Positions 20,356 through 28,693 of a DNA stretch of 64,000 nt are shown here, one piece after another. Under the pieces are notes generated by a model. That model ran no database searches and had not been told where the DNA came from. It saw only the letters and a program-made list of their open reading frames with translations. The first letter of the stretch is position 1, and every line of letters starts with the position of its first letter. The position numbers and the translations under genes were made by a program. Source of the DNA: Gemmatirosa kalamazoonensis (GTDB lineage Bacteria > Gemmatimonadota > Gemmatimonadetes > Gemmatimonadales > Gemmatimonadaceae); assembly GCF_000522985.1 (NCBI RefSeq), contig NZ_CP007128.1:4262220-4326219 (forward strand), written 5' to 3'.

Positions 20356-21530
20356 GACAGGAGCGACCGCTCGTCGCGCACGGCCTGCATCAGATGGAGG
20401 CTCGGGCGGTAGCGGTCCTCGCGATACGTCTCGCGCAGTGCCTCCATCTCCTCGAGGATCACGTCGGCGCCGATCTCGTCGCCCCACGCGAGCAGGCCGC
20501 GCGGATAGTTGACGCCCTTCGTCATCGCGATCTCGACGTCGGCGGCGCTCGCCACGCGCCAGTACACGGCGTCGGCGGCCTCGTTCACGAGCATCGCCAG
20601 CACGCGCCGCAGGATCCGCTCGCCGAGCGCGCGGTCCTCCGTGGCCGCGGGCCGCTCCGCGCCCTCGGCGTAATCGTAGAAGCCGAGTCCCGTCTTGCGA
20701 CCGAGCCGTCCGGCCTCGACGAGGCGCTGCTGGGTGAGCGAGGGACGGTAGCGCGGGTCGTGGAACGTCGCCTCGTAGACCGAGCGCGTGACGGCGTAGT
20801 TCACGTCGAGGCCGATGAAGTCCATCAGCTCGAACGGTCCCATGCGAAACCCACCGATCGCGCGCATCGCCCAGTCGATCGTCGCCGCGTCGGCCAAGCC
20901 TTCGTCGAGCAGACGAAGGCTCTCTCCGTAGAACGGCCGCGCGACGCGGTTCACGATGAACCCGGGCGTGTCGCTCGCGAGCACCGTCGTCTTGCCCCAC
21001 CCGTCGACGAGCTGCCTAACGGCGATCGCGATCGCCGGCGACGTGGCGAGCGCGGGGACGATCTCGACGAGCGGCAGCACCGGCGCGGGGTTGAAGAAGT
21101 GCACGCCGACGACGCGCTCCGGCCGGCGGCACGCGCCGGCGATCGACGCGACGGAGAGGGACGACGTGTTCGTCGCCAGCACCGCCTCGTCCGTCACCAC
21201 GTCCTCCAGCCGCCGGAAGCTCTCGCGCTTCACGCCGAGATCCTCGACGACGGCCTCGATCACGAGCCCGCACTCGGCGAACGGCGCGAGATCCTCCGTG
21301 CCGCGCACGATGGTGAGCCGCCGATGCGCCCCGTTCGCCGCCGCGGGGGTCAGCCGCCCCTTCTCCACCTCGCGCGCGAGCGCCCTGCCTAACGTCTCGC
21401 TCGCCCGCTCCGCCGCGTCGGGGCGCGCGTCGGCGAGCACCACGCGGTGGCCGCGCACGAGCGCGACCTGCGCGATGCCGGTGCCCATCGCGCCAGCGCC
21501 CAGCACGCCCACCACCGTCCCCTGGTCCAT
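20352..21530 (-). CDS. paaH: PaaH, 3-hydroxyadipyl-CoA dehydrogenase
   Basis: NAD-dependent 3-hydroxyacyl-CoA dehydrogenase of 392 residues. The N-terminal NAD motif is VGVLGAGAMGTGIAQVAL. The catalytic His is in GVHFFNPAPVLPLVEIV, and the substrate-site Asn/Ser are in ATNTSSLSV and DTPGFIVNRVARPFYGE. The C-terminal 3HCDH domain is duplicated (MRAIGGFRMGPFELMDFIGLD). It oxidises 3-hydroxyadipyl-CoA in the phenylacetate pathway; the assignment rests on family plus paa context. It overlaps paaG by ATGA and paaI by GTGA. Confidence 0.93.
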   Translation of the reverse strand: MDQGTVVGVLGAGAMGTGIAQVALVRGHRVVLADARPDAAERASETLGRALAREVEKGRLTPAAANGAHRRLTIVRGTEDLAPFAECGLVIEAVVEDLGVKRESFRRLEDVVTDEAVLATNTSSLSVASIAGACRRPERVVGVHFFNPAPVLPLVEIVPALATSPAIAIAVRQLVDGWGKTTVLASDTPGFIVNRVARPFYGESLRLLDEGLADAATIDWAMRAIGGFRMGPFELMDFIGLDVNYAVTRSVYEATFHDPRYRPSLTQQRLVEAGRLGRKTGLGFYDYAEGAERPAATEDRALGERILRRVLAMLVNEAADAVYWRVASAADVEIAMTKGVNYPRGLLAWGDEIGADVILEEMEALRETYREDRYRPSLHLMQAVRDERSLLS

Positions 21531-22321
21531 CACCGCCCCAGGAACACGGGCGCGCGCTTGCCGAGGAACGCCGCGACGCCCTCGCGGAAGTCCGCCGTCG
21601 CCGCCGCCTCCGCCTGCAGATCCGCTTCCAGCTCGAGCTGCGCGTCGAGATCGTTCTCGAGCGACGCGTTCAGCAGACGCTTGATGAGACCGAACGCGCG
21701 CGTCGGCTGCGTGGCGAGGCGGGCGGCGAGGGCGCGGGCCTCGTCCATGAGGGACGCCGCCGGCACGACGCGCCAGATCATGCCCATCGCCTGCGCGTCG
21801 GTGGCGGTGAGCTTGTCGCCCAGCAGCATGAGCGCCGAGGCGCGCGCCATCCCGACGACGCGCGGGAGGAAGAACGTCCCGCCGGTGTCGGGCACGAGGC
21901 CGATCTTCGCGAACGCCTGGACGAACGACGCCGAGTCGGCCGCGAGCACGATGTCGCACGCGAGCGCGAGGTTCGCGCCGGCGCCTGCCGCGACGCCGTT
22001 CACCGCGCAGACCACCGGCTTCTCCATCGAGCGGAGCGCGCGCACCACCGGGTTGTACGTCTGCCGCACGATGCCGGCGATCGGCGGCGGCGCGCTGCCG
22101 TCGGGCGGGACCGCTTCGGCGAGGTCCTGGCCGGCGCAGAAGCCGCGCCCCGCGCCGGTGAGCACGACGGCGCGCACCGTCGCGTCGTCGGCCAAGCGGC
22201 GCAAAGCGTCCTGGAGCTCGGCCGACATCGGGCGGGTGAAGCTGTTGAGGACCTCCGGCCGGTTCAGCGTCAGCGTGGCGACGCCGTCGGCGACCTCGTA
22301 GCGAACGTGCTGGTAGTCCAT
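21530..22321 (-). CDS. paaG: PaaG, ring-1,2-epoxyphenylacetyl-CoA isomerase
   Basis: Crotonase-fold protein of 263 residues with the oxyanion-hole loops LTGAGRGFCAGQDLAE and CAVNGVAAGAGANLALACD. The active-site region SASFVQAFAKIGLVPDTGG carries the Asp expected of isomerase-type members (PaaG) instead of the usual hydratase Glu. It converts ring-1,2-epoxyphenylacetyl-CoA to oxepin-CoA. It is the first gene of the minus-strand block; the promoter should lie in the 145-bp gap to the divergent permease gene. Confidence 0.93.
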   Translation of the reverse strand: MDYQHVRYEVADGVATLTLNRPEVLNSFTRPMSAELQDALRRLADDATVRAVVLTGAGRGFCAGQDLAEAVPPDGSAPPPIAGIVRQTYNPVVRALRSMEKPVVCAVNGVAAGAGANLALACDIVLAADSASFVQAFAKIGLVPDTGGTFFLPRVVGMARASALMLLGDKLTATDAQAMGMIWRVVPAASLMDEARALAARLATQPTRAFGLIKRLLNASLENDLDAQLELEADLQAEAAATADFREGVAAFLGKRAPVFLGR

Positions 22322-22466
22322 GCGCGCGTGGGAGGGAAGTTCCGCGGCTGGCGGCCGGCGCCGCGGCCCGGCATAACGTAACGGCCGCGGCGCGCTCCGC
22401 GGCAGCGGCCATGTTGGGCCGTCCGCCGGGCCGCAACAAGCGCGCGATCTCCCCCGTAGAGCCCGC

Positions 22467-23906
22467 ATGACTCTCTTCTCCGCCTCGGCCGCACTCCGCT
22501 CCGGCTTCGCCGCGCTCCGCACGAACCCCCTCCGGACGTTCCTCTCCGCGCTCGGCGTCGTCATCGGCATCGGCGCCATGATCTCCGTGCTCGCCCTCTC
22601 CGACGGCGTCGAATCGTCGATCCGCAAGCAGCTCGCGGCCGACGGCCGGGTGCTCACGATGCGGATCGAGCCGAAGACCACCGAGTTCGTCGACGGCCTG
22701 CAGATGCCGCGTGCGCGCTTCGCCGTCTTCGGTTCGGCGGACGCGGAGGCGCTCGGCGCGGTGGTCGGCACGGCCGGCACGGTCGACCTGTCGGTGACGG
22801 GGCCGTCGTACGTGACCGTCGGCGACGCCGGGAAGCGACGCGGGATGATGCTGCGCGGGCTCAACTTCCCACCGCCGTACGTCCGCGAGCACCCGCCGGC
22901 CGCCGGGCGGTTCTTCGCGGCCGACGAGGGACGATCCGGCGCCCGCGTGCTCGTCCTGTCCGACGCGCTCGCCGCCGCGCTCGCGCAGACGCTGAAGGAG
23001 AGCCCCGCAGCGGCCGACGTGGTACCCGCGACGACGACGGGGCGACGCGACGCGGCCGCCGCGCGCCCGAAGCGGGTGCAGCCGACCACCGCCGAATGCC
23101 GCGCGCTCGTCGGCCGGAGCGTGACCGTCGGCGACGAGCCGTGGACCATCATCGGCATCCTCCAGCCTCCGGAAGACGCGCCGACCGCGTGCAGCGGCAA
23201 GCCGGCGGCGACGCGACTGCCCGGCGGGCCGTCGATGGGGCTTCCGAGCGCGGTGGCTCCGACCGGGGCCGCGCTCCGTGCCGTCGTCGCGATGCCCGGC
23301 CGGCCGATCGCTCCGACACTCGTGCTCACCGCGGCGCGCGTCGAGGACCTCCCGACGCTCCGCGCGGCGGCGCAGCGGTGGCTGTCGATGCGGTTCGGCA
23401 AGCCGACCGGATCGGGCGCCTCGGCCAGCGGCGGGTGGCACGACCAGGTCGACCTCTCCAGCTACGAGCGCGAGAGCGAGGGGATCCGACAGGGGATGCT
23501 CGTGTTCCGACTGCTGATGGGCGCCATCACCGGCATCTCGCTCGTCGTCGGCGGCGTGGGGATCATGAACGTGCTGCTCGCCACGGTGACGGAGCGCACG
23601 CGCGAGATCGGGATCAGCAAGGCGGTGGGCGCGCGCCGCCGCGACGTCCTGGTACAGTACCTCGCCGAGTCGGTCGCGATCTCCGCGATGGGCGCGGTGC
23701 TCGGCACCGCCCTGGGCTACGCGGTGGCGCAGGTCGTCGCCGCGTTCATGCGCACGCAGGCGACGATGCCCGTGCACGCGGGCTTCTCGCTGTCGACGAT
23801 GCTCGTCGCCGTCGGCGCGCCGCTCGTCGTGGGCGTCGCGTTCGGGATGTACCCGGCGCTGCGCGCGTCGCGGCTGTCGCCGATCGACGCGATACGGCAT
23901 GAATGA
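22467..23906 (+). CDS. MacB/FtsX-type ABC transporter permease
   Basis: Inner-membrane permease of 479 residues in the MacB_PCD-FtsX arrangement. It has an N-terminal membrane helix (NPLRTFLSALGVVIGIGAMISVLAL), a periplasmic domain of about 300 residues and three C-terminal helices. The family sequence GGVGIMNVLLATVTERTREIGISKAVGARRRD is present. It ends in ALRASRLSPIDAIRHE, as MacB-type permeases do. Such proteins are mechanotransmitters for export or lipoprotein handling and need an ATPase and often a membrane-fusion protein. No ATPase gene is adjacent, so it must pair with one elsewhere. Confidence 0.93.
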   Translation: MTLFSASAALRSGFAALRTNPLRTFLSALGVVIGIGAMISVLALSDGVESSIRKQLAADGRVLTMRIEPKTTEFVDGLQMPRARFAVFGSADAEALGAVVGTAGTVDLSVTGPSYVTVGDAGKRRGMMLRGLNFPPPYVREHPPAAGRFFAADEGRSGARVLVLSDALAAALAQTLKESPAAADVVPATTTGRRDAAAARPKRVQPTTAECRALVGRSVTVGDEPWTIIGILQPPEDAPTACSGKPAATRLPGGPSMGLPSAVAPTGAALRAVVAMPGRPIAPTLVLTAARVEDLPTLRAAAQRWLSMRFGKPTGSGASASGGWHDQVDLSSYERESEGIRQGMLVFRLLMGAITGISLVVGGVGIMNVLLATVTERTREIGISKAVGARRRDVLVQYLAESVAISAMGAVLGTALGYAVAQVVAAFMRTQATMPVHAGFSLSTMLVAVGAPLVVGVAFGMYPALRASRLSPIDAIRHE

Positions 23907-23907
23907 A

Positions 23908-24168
23908 CGGCGGGACGACTGGCGGCGGGACGTCTTCACCGCGGGACGTCTCACCGCGGGACGATCGACGGCGGGAACAGCAGCGGCGCGTACCTAGGTC
24001 CCAGGGGGGCTCCCCCCCCTTCGCCCAAGGTGCTACATGCGCGAACGGCCGCGGCACCAATCCGGCGCACACTGGATCCCGCCCAACGCAACACGGACCC
24101 GCCGTGGATCGTCCCGCGTTCGATCGTCCCGCAGTGGCTCGTCCCGCCGTCAGATCGTCCCGCCGTTT
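23908..24168. repeat. Inverted arrays of a 15-nt-period repeat
   Basis: Five GCGGGACG units start at about 23910, 23925, 23941, 23956 and 23971. Four inverted units TCGTCCCGC start at about 24109, 24124, 24139 and 24155. Both sets keep a 15-16 base period, so the two arrays can pair as a long stem with about 130 bases between them. It begins right after the permease stop codon. Confidence 0.85.
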
Positions 24169-24180
24169 TAGATTCTCCCC
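24169..24180 (+). promoter_or_regulatory. Possible -10 element at leaderless distance from the E1 start
   Basis: TAGATT at 24169-24174 is followed by only six bases before the ATG at 24181. If used as a -10 box, transcription would start at or next to the A of the ATG. No clear -35 is seen because the preceding bases are the repeat arm. Confidence 0.35.
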
Positions 24181-26307
24181 ATGCCCGTCTCCTCGCAGCC
24201 GAAACCGAAGGCCCCGCCGCGTGATCTCCTGAGCCGCGTCGACTGGCGCCGCGTCGCATACCACACGCTCGTGTCGCGCAGGCTCGACGACGTCGAGGAG
24301 GCGACGAACCGGAACAAGGCGAGCGTGCCGCGCGAGCACGTGGTGCTGTACCAGTTCTCCGCCCGCGGACACGACGTCGCGCAGACGATCCTCGGCGCGC
24401 TGCTCGACCACCCCCACGACGCCGCGGGAGCGTACTACCGCTCGCGGCCACTGCTGCTCTCGGTCGGCCTGTCGATCGAGGATGCGCTCGCGAGCCCACT
24501 CGGCCGCGCCGGCGGGTTCAGCGACGGACGCGACATCGGCGTCGTCTGCAACCTGCCGAACCGGAACGGGCCGGTCGTGCTGCCCATGTCGGGCGACGTC
24601 GGTGGGCAGTACACGCCGGTCGCGGGATGGGCGCAGGCGATCGGCTACCACCGCGACGTGCTCGGCGACGCGTCGTGGGCGGGCGCGATCGGCGTGTCGT
24701 TAGGCGGCGAGGCGTCGGTGGCGACGAACGGGTTCTGGTCGGCGCTCACCATGGCGACGACGCTGTCGCTGCCGATGCTGTTCTACGTCGAGGACAACGG
24801 CCTCGGGATCTCGGTGCCCAGCCGCTTCCAGACGCCGGGCGCGAACGTGGCGCGCAACCTCGCGTCGTTCGGCAACCTGCACGTGCGCGACGGCGACGGC
24901 TGCGACCCGCTGGAGACGGTGAAGCTGCTCACGGATTGCGTCGACCACGTGCGCGCGGGACGCGGACCGGCGCTCGTGCGTCTGACCGTGCCGCGCCTGT
25001 CGAGCCACTCCGGCCCCGACAACCAGAAGGCGTATCGATCGCCCGACGACATCGCCGCCGACGAGGCGCGCGATCCGCTGCCGCGGCTCCGTCGATTCCT
25101 CGCCGAGCACGTGCTCGACGCCGTCGAGCTGGAGTCGATCGAGCGGCAGGCGGAGCGCGACGTCGCCACGGCGCTCGACGCGGCGCGCGCGCGGCCGGTG
25201 TCCGATCCCGCGCGCGTGAAGCGATTCATCTACGCCGAGCCAGTCACGCCGGGCGACGAGACGCCGACGGGCGGCGTCCCCGAGGAGACGCTCGCCGCGT
25301 TAGGCAGCAGTGACGCGCCCGCGAGCGACGGCCCCACCGTGCGGTTCGCGGAAGCGGTGCGCCGCACGATCGCGAACGAGCTCGAGGTGAACCCGCGCGT
25401 CGTCGTGTTCGGCGAGGACGTCGGCGTGAAGGGCGGCGTGCACCTCGTGACCGAGGGGCTGCAGAAGCGCTTCGGCGAGCGGCGCGTGTTCGACACGTCG
25501 CTGTCCGAGGAGGGGATCGTCGGCCGTGCCGTCGGGATGGCCTACGCGGGGCTCATGCCCGTGGCCGAGATACAGTTCCGTAAGTACGCCGACCCGGCGA
25601 CCGAGCAGCTCAACAACTGCGGCACCGTGCGCTGGCGCACGAACAACCGCTTCGCCGCACCGATCGTCGTCCGCATGCCCGGCGGCTTCGGCAAGGACGT
25701 CGGCGACCCGTGGCACTCGCTGAGCGACGAGGTCCGCTTCGCGCATGCGCTGGGCTGGCAGGTGGCGATGCCGTCGAACGCCGCCGACGCAGTGGGGCTG
25801 CTGCGCGCCGCGATGCGATCGAAGAATCCGTCGATCTTCTTCGAGCACCGCGCCCTGCTCATGACGAGCGACGGCAGCGCGCACTATCCGGGCGACGACT
25901 ACGTCCTGCCGTTCGGGAAAGCCGCGGTGCTGCGCGAGGGAAGCGACGTCACGCTCGTGACGTGGGGCGCGATGGTGCACCGCTGCCGCGAGGCCGCCGA
26001 GCGGCTCGGCGATCGCGTGGAGCTTATCGATCTGCGCACCGTGGCGCCGTGGGATCGCGCGTGCGTGCTGGCGTCGGTGCGGAAGACGGGGCGCTGTCTC
26101 GTCGTGCACGAGGATACGCTGACGGCCGGCTTCGGCGCGGAGATCGTCGCGACGCTCGCGAAGGACGCGTTCTGGTGGCTGGATGCGCCGGTGGAGCGGC
26201 TGTGCGTGGAGGACGTGCCGATGCCGTACCACCCCGTGCTGCTCGAGGCCGTGCTGCCCAGCGCCGCGGCGATCGGCGCGCGATTGGAGGCGTTGCTTTC
26301 CGTCTGA
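24181..26307 (+). CDS. Fused E1 alpha-beta 2-oxoacid dehydrogenase
   Basis: Thiamine-diphosphate E1 component with alpha (about 1-375) and beta (about 385-708) subunits in one chain. The alpha part shows LPMSGDVGGQYTPVAGWAQAIGYH and the TPP/Mg region GVSLGGEASVATNGFWSAL ... VEDNGLGIS. The beta part shows VVVFGEDVGVKGGVHLVTEGL and RRVFDTSLSEEGIVGRAVGMAYAG. It is closest in style to branched-chain 2-oxoacid dehydrogenase E1. Single-chain forms are known in several phyla. It decarboxylates a 2-oxoacid for an E2 acyltransferase, and no E2 or E3 gene is in the window. Its place between the two paa blocks raises the possibility of phenylpyruvate as substrate, which is inference. Confidence 0.93.
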   Translation: MPVSSQPKPKAPPRDLLSRVDWRRVAYHTLVSRRLDDVEEATNRNKASVPREHVVLYQFSARGHDVAQTILGALLDHPHDAAGAYYRSRPLLLSVGLSIEDALASPLGRAGGFSDGRDIGVVCNLPNRNGPVVLPMSGDVGGQYTPVAGWAQAIGYHRDVLGDASWAGAIGVSLGGEASVATNGFWSALTMATTLSLPMLFYVEDNGLGISVPSRFQTPGANVARNLASFGNLHVRDGDGCDPLETVKLLTDCVDHVRAGRGPALVRLTVPRLSSHSGPDNQKAYRSPDDIAADEARDPLPRLRRFLAEHVLDAVELESIERQAERDVATALDAARARPVSDPARVKRFIYAEPVTPGDETPTGGVPEETLAALGSSDAPASDGPTVRFAEAVRRTIANELEVNPRVVVFGEDVGVKGGVHLVTEGLQKRFGERRVFDTSLSEEGIVGRAVGMAYAGLMPVAEIQFRKYADPATEQLNNCGTVRWRTNNRFAAPIVVRMPGGFGKDVGDPWHSLSDEVRFAHALGWQVAMPSNAADAVGLLRAAMRSKNPSIFFEHRALLMTSDGSAHYPGDDYVLPFGKAAVLREGSDVTLVTWGAMVHRCREAAERLGDRVELIDLRTVAPWDRACVLASVRKTGRCLVVHEDTLTAGFGAEIVATLAKDAFWWLDAPVERLCVEDVPMPYHPVLLEAVLPSAAAIGARLEALLSV

Positions 26308-26349
26308 CGTCGGCCGGACTCCACGTACGAGTTCGTGTGGGACTGAAGA

Positions 26350-26424
26350 AGGACTGAAGAGAGACTGAAGAAGGACCAAACACAAAGGGTGTTGTCGGTC
26401 CTTCTTCAGTCCTCCTTCAGTCCT
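26350..26424. repeat. Tandem-armed hairpin after the E1 gene
   Basis: Arms at 26350-26377 and 26397-26424 are nearly perfect complements made of GGACTGAAG / CTTCAGTCC units, 28 bases each, with a 19-base loop. It follows the E1 stop by about 43 bases. The rest of the 290-bp gap to the lipoprotein gene shows no other structure. Confidence 0.85.
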
Positions 26425-26598
26425 CCAGAAACACGTACGTGGAGTCATGAGTGCCGCGCCGACCGGCACGCGGTCATCACCGTCGCACCCGAGGTGACAC
26501 GCGTCACGGTCGTCCCGCCGACACGACGAGACCGTTCTATCAGGCCAGGCACCGAAGCTGCACGTGCAGCCAGGATCGACCCACTGGAGACCCACGAG

Positions 26599-27012
26599 AT
26601 GCACCCGACTCGACCGCTCGCGCTCGGCGCCGCGCTGCTCCTCGCGGCGTGCGCGACCGCGCCGGGACCACGCCCCCTCACGACGATCGAGTCGCCCGGC
26701 GAGGTGTCGCTCGCCGACGCGGCAGCGCCGGTCGTCATCCACGTGTCGAGCCGGTTCGCCGGTCCGCTCGCGATCTACTCCGTGAGCGCCGGCGTCGCGA
26801 CGCGGCTCGGCGACGTGCCGGGTGGGCGTGCGGAGCAGTTCCGCCTGCAGGCGACCCAGATCCCGGCCAACGGCCTAACGCTGCTCGCCGTCCCGCAGAC
26901 GGGGCCCGCGCGCGCGTCCACCGGCGTGCTGCGCGTCGCGCCCGGCTCCGTCGTCGACTTCACGATCGGCGCGTCGCTCGCCGACGCGCGCGCCGGCGTC
27001 AGATCGCCTTGA
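26599..27012 (+). CDS. Small lipoprotein of unknown function
   Basis: A 137-residue predicted lipoprotein. The signal peptide MHPTRPLALGAALLLAAC ends in a clear lipobox with the acylated Cys at residue 18. The mature part (VIHVSSRFAGPLAIYSVSAGVATRLGDVPGG ... GVLRVAPGSVVDFTIG) looks like a small beta-sandwich. I do not recognise the family. ATG at 26599 follows GGAGA. Its last 14 bases overlap the 3' end of paaD on the other strand. Confidence 0.75.
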   Translation: MHPTRPLALGAALLLAACATAPGPRPLTTIESPGEVSLADAAAPVVIHVSSRFAGPLAIYSVSAGVATRLGDVPGGRAEQFRLQATQIPANGLTLLAVPQTGPARASTGVLRVAPGSVVDFTIGASLADARAGVRSP

Positions 27013-27499
27013 ACTCCTCGAACGGCTGGCGGCAGGCGTCGCAGAAGTGGATCGCCTTGCACGCCGTCGAGCCGAACTCGCTGCGCAGCGTGGTGCGCTC
27101 CGAGCCGCAGTAGGGGCACGGTACCACGCGCCGGCGGCGCAGCGGGATGAGGTCCGGCCCCTCGGGCGGCCCTGGCGGCGCGATGCCGTAGGCGCGGAGC
27201 TTCTCGCGCGCGTCGTCGTCGATCCACGCGGTCGTCCACGCCGGCGTGTACGTCGTACGCACCGCCACCCGCGCGAAGCCGCGCACCTCGAGCGCCGCGA
27301 CGATGTCGCGCTCGATCTCGCGCATCGCGGGACAGCCGGAGTACGTCGGCGTGATCGTCACCGTCACCGCGTCGCCGTCGACCGCCACGTCGCGCACGAT
27401 CCCGAGCTCCACGACGCTGATCACCGGCACCTCGGGGTCCGGCACCTCGCGCAGCGCGGCCCAGACGTCTGCCGTCCCCCCAGCGAACGCGGAGGTCAC
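26999..27499 (-). CDS. paaD: PaaD, phenylacetyl-CoA epoxidase assembly protein
   Basis: PaaD combines a DUF59/MIP18-like domain (EVPDPEVPVISVVELGIV ... ITPTYSGCPAMREIERDIV) with a C-terminal zinc-ribbon-like region (VPCPYCGSERTTLRSEFGSTACKAIHFCDACRQPFEEFK). It is thought to help mature the epoxidase iron site or the reductase cluster. Length is 166 residues. The GTG at 27499 overlaps the paaC stop (GTGA); another GTG one codon upstream is possible. It is the last gene of the block paaA-paaB-paaC-paaD, and the expected fifth gene, paaE, does not follow. Confidence 0.94.
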   Translation of the reverse strand: MTSAFAGGTADVWAALREVPDPEVPVISVVELGIVRDVAVDGDAVTVTITPTYSGCPAMREIERDIVAALEVRGFARVAVRTTYTPAWTTAWIDDDAREKLRAYGIAPPGPPEGPDLIPLRRRRVVPCPYCGSERTTLRSEFGSTACKAIHFCDACRQPFEEFKAI

Positions 27500-28368
27500 C
27501 ACTGCGCCCCGGGGTGCGCCCGCGCCACGCTCTGCATCTCGGCCAGCATGTGCCCGAGGTATTCCGTGTGCCGGCCGCGGCGCCCGCCGCTCGCCATCAC
27601 GCCGTCGTTAGGCACGCGCAGCGTCGCCTCGGCGAGCACCGCCTCCACGCGCGTGCGCCAGCGCGGCCGCAGCGTCGACGGGTCGACGCCGATCCCCTGC
27701 TCCGCGACGGCGCGGTCGACGTCGTCCGACTCGAACAGCTCGCCCGTGAACCGCCACAGGTCGTCGAACGCGGACTGCACGCGCGCGTGACTCTCCGGCG
27801 TGCCGTCGCCGAGCTTGAGGATCCAGTCGGTGCTGTGGCGCAGGTGGTAGCGGATCTCCTTGTGCGCCTTGGACGCGATTCCCGCGAGCTCCGCGTGCGT
27901 GCTGCGCGCGAGCTCCGCGTAGCAGAGCTCCGAGTACGCGTCGAACAGGAACTGCCGCGCGATCGTGAAGCCGAAGTCGCCCTTCGGCAGCTCCACGAGC
28001 TGCACGTTGCGGAACTCCACCGCGTCGCGCAGGAACGCGAGCGCGTCCTCGTCGCGCCCCTTCCCCTCCGTCTCGCCGGCGAGCTTCAGCAGCAGCGCCG
28101 CCTGGCCGAACAGGTCGAGCGAGATGTTCGCGAGCGCGATGTCCTCCTCGAGGATCGGCCCGTGGCCGCACCACTCGGCCAGCCGCTGGCCGAGCACCAG
28201 CCGGTCGTCGCCGAGCCGCAGCAGGTACTCGGCGAGCGCGTTGTCGGTGACGCCCGACGTCCACGTGGGGACGACGTGGCCCGCGGTCGCGCTCAGCGGC
28301 CGGACGGCAGGCGGCGCGTCGGACCCGGCCCCGGTCTCCGGCTCGTCGGGCGGATTGCCGTAGCCCAC
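27496..28368 (-). CDS. paaC: PaaC, structural subunit of phenylacetyl-CoA epoxidase
   Basis: Ferritin-like non-catalytic partner of PaaA in the multicomponent epoxidase. Recognisable sequence includes YLLRLGDDRLVLGQRLAEWCGHGPILEEDIALANISLDLFGQA, FLFDAYSELCYAEL and KAHKEIRYHLRHSTDWILKLGDGTPESHARVQ. With the GTG at 28368, one base after paaB stops, it is 290 residues. The first 40 residues (VGYGNPPDEPETGAG) are an extension compared with the 248-residue E. coli protein. A later GTG is an alternative start. Confidence 0.94.
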   Translation of the reverse strand: MGYGNPPDEPETGAGSDAPPAVRPLSATAGHVVPTWTSGVTDNALAEYLLRLGDDRLVLGQRLAEWCGHGPILEEDIALANISLDLFGQAALLLKLAGETEGKGRDEDALAFLRDAVEFRNVQLVELPKGDFGFTIARQFLFDAYSELCYAELARSTHAELAGIASKAHKEIRYHLRHSTDWILKLGDGTPESHARVQSAFDDLWRFTGELFESDDVDRAVAEQGIGVDPSTLRPRWRTRVEAVLAEATLRVPNDGVMASGGRRGRHTEYLGHMLAEMQSVARAHPGAQW

Positions 28369-28369
28369 G

Positions 28370-28693
28370 TCAGTACACCCGCACGCCGCGCGGCACCTTG
28401 TAGAACTGCGGGTGCCGGTACGGCTTGTCGTTGCCCGGATCGAAGAAGGGGCCCATGTCGTCGGGCGTCGACGCCGTGATCGACGCGGTGGGCACCACCC
28501 ACACGCTGACGATCTTGCCGCGCCGCGCATAGACGTCGCGCGCGTTCTGCAGCGCCTGTTCGGCGTCCACGGCGTGCACGCTTCCCGCGTGCTCGTGCGG
28601 CGCGCCCTGCCCTTCCTGCGTGAACACCTCCCACAGCGGCCACTGCGTGTCGGACGAGTCGAGACTCGAGGCGCGGGACTCGGGACTCGTCAT
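28370..28693 (-). CDS. paaB: PaaB, small subunit of phenylacetyl-CoA epoxidase
   Basis: PaaB bridges PaaA-PaaC heterodimers. Core sequence [44 protein letters not shown] and the ending [14 protein letters not shown] fit the family. At 107 residues it is slightly long. The extra N-terminus ([13 protein letters not shown]) is encoded by the repeat hairpin at 28653-28691. The ATG at 28693 overlaps the paaA stop (ATGA), so a later start would break the coupling, but the first dozen residues look non-conserved. Confidence 0.92.
   Translation of the reverse strand: MTSPESRASSLDSSDTQWPLWEVFTQEGQGAPHEHAGSVHAVDAEQALQNARDVYARRGKIVSVWVVPTASITASTPDDMGPFFDPGNDKPYRHPQFYKVPRGVRVY
28653..28691. repeat. Repeat hairpin inside the paaB 5' end, with a tandem array in the paaA 3' end
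   Basis: GACGAGTC (28653-28660) pairs with GACTCGTC (28684-28691) around GGGACTCG-type repeats. Just beyond, at about 28714-28745, the last codons of paaA contain four tandem copies of CGCGTCC on the plus strand. Both stretches are translated. Confidence 0.7.

Noticed and set aside
23908-24168. CRISPR array
   Set aside because: The units are short (8-9 bases), face each other and lack regular unique spacers of CRISPR length; no cas genes are present.
23951-24499. Arg-rich frames over the 15-nt-period repeats
   Set aside because: They follow the repeat period and have no coding features; the region is non-coding.
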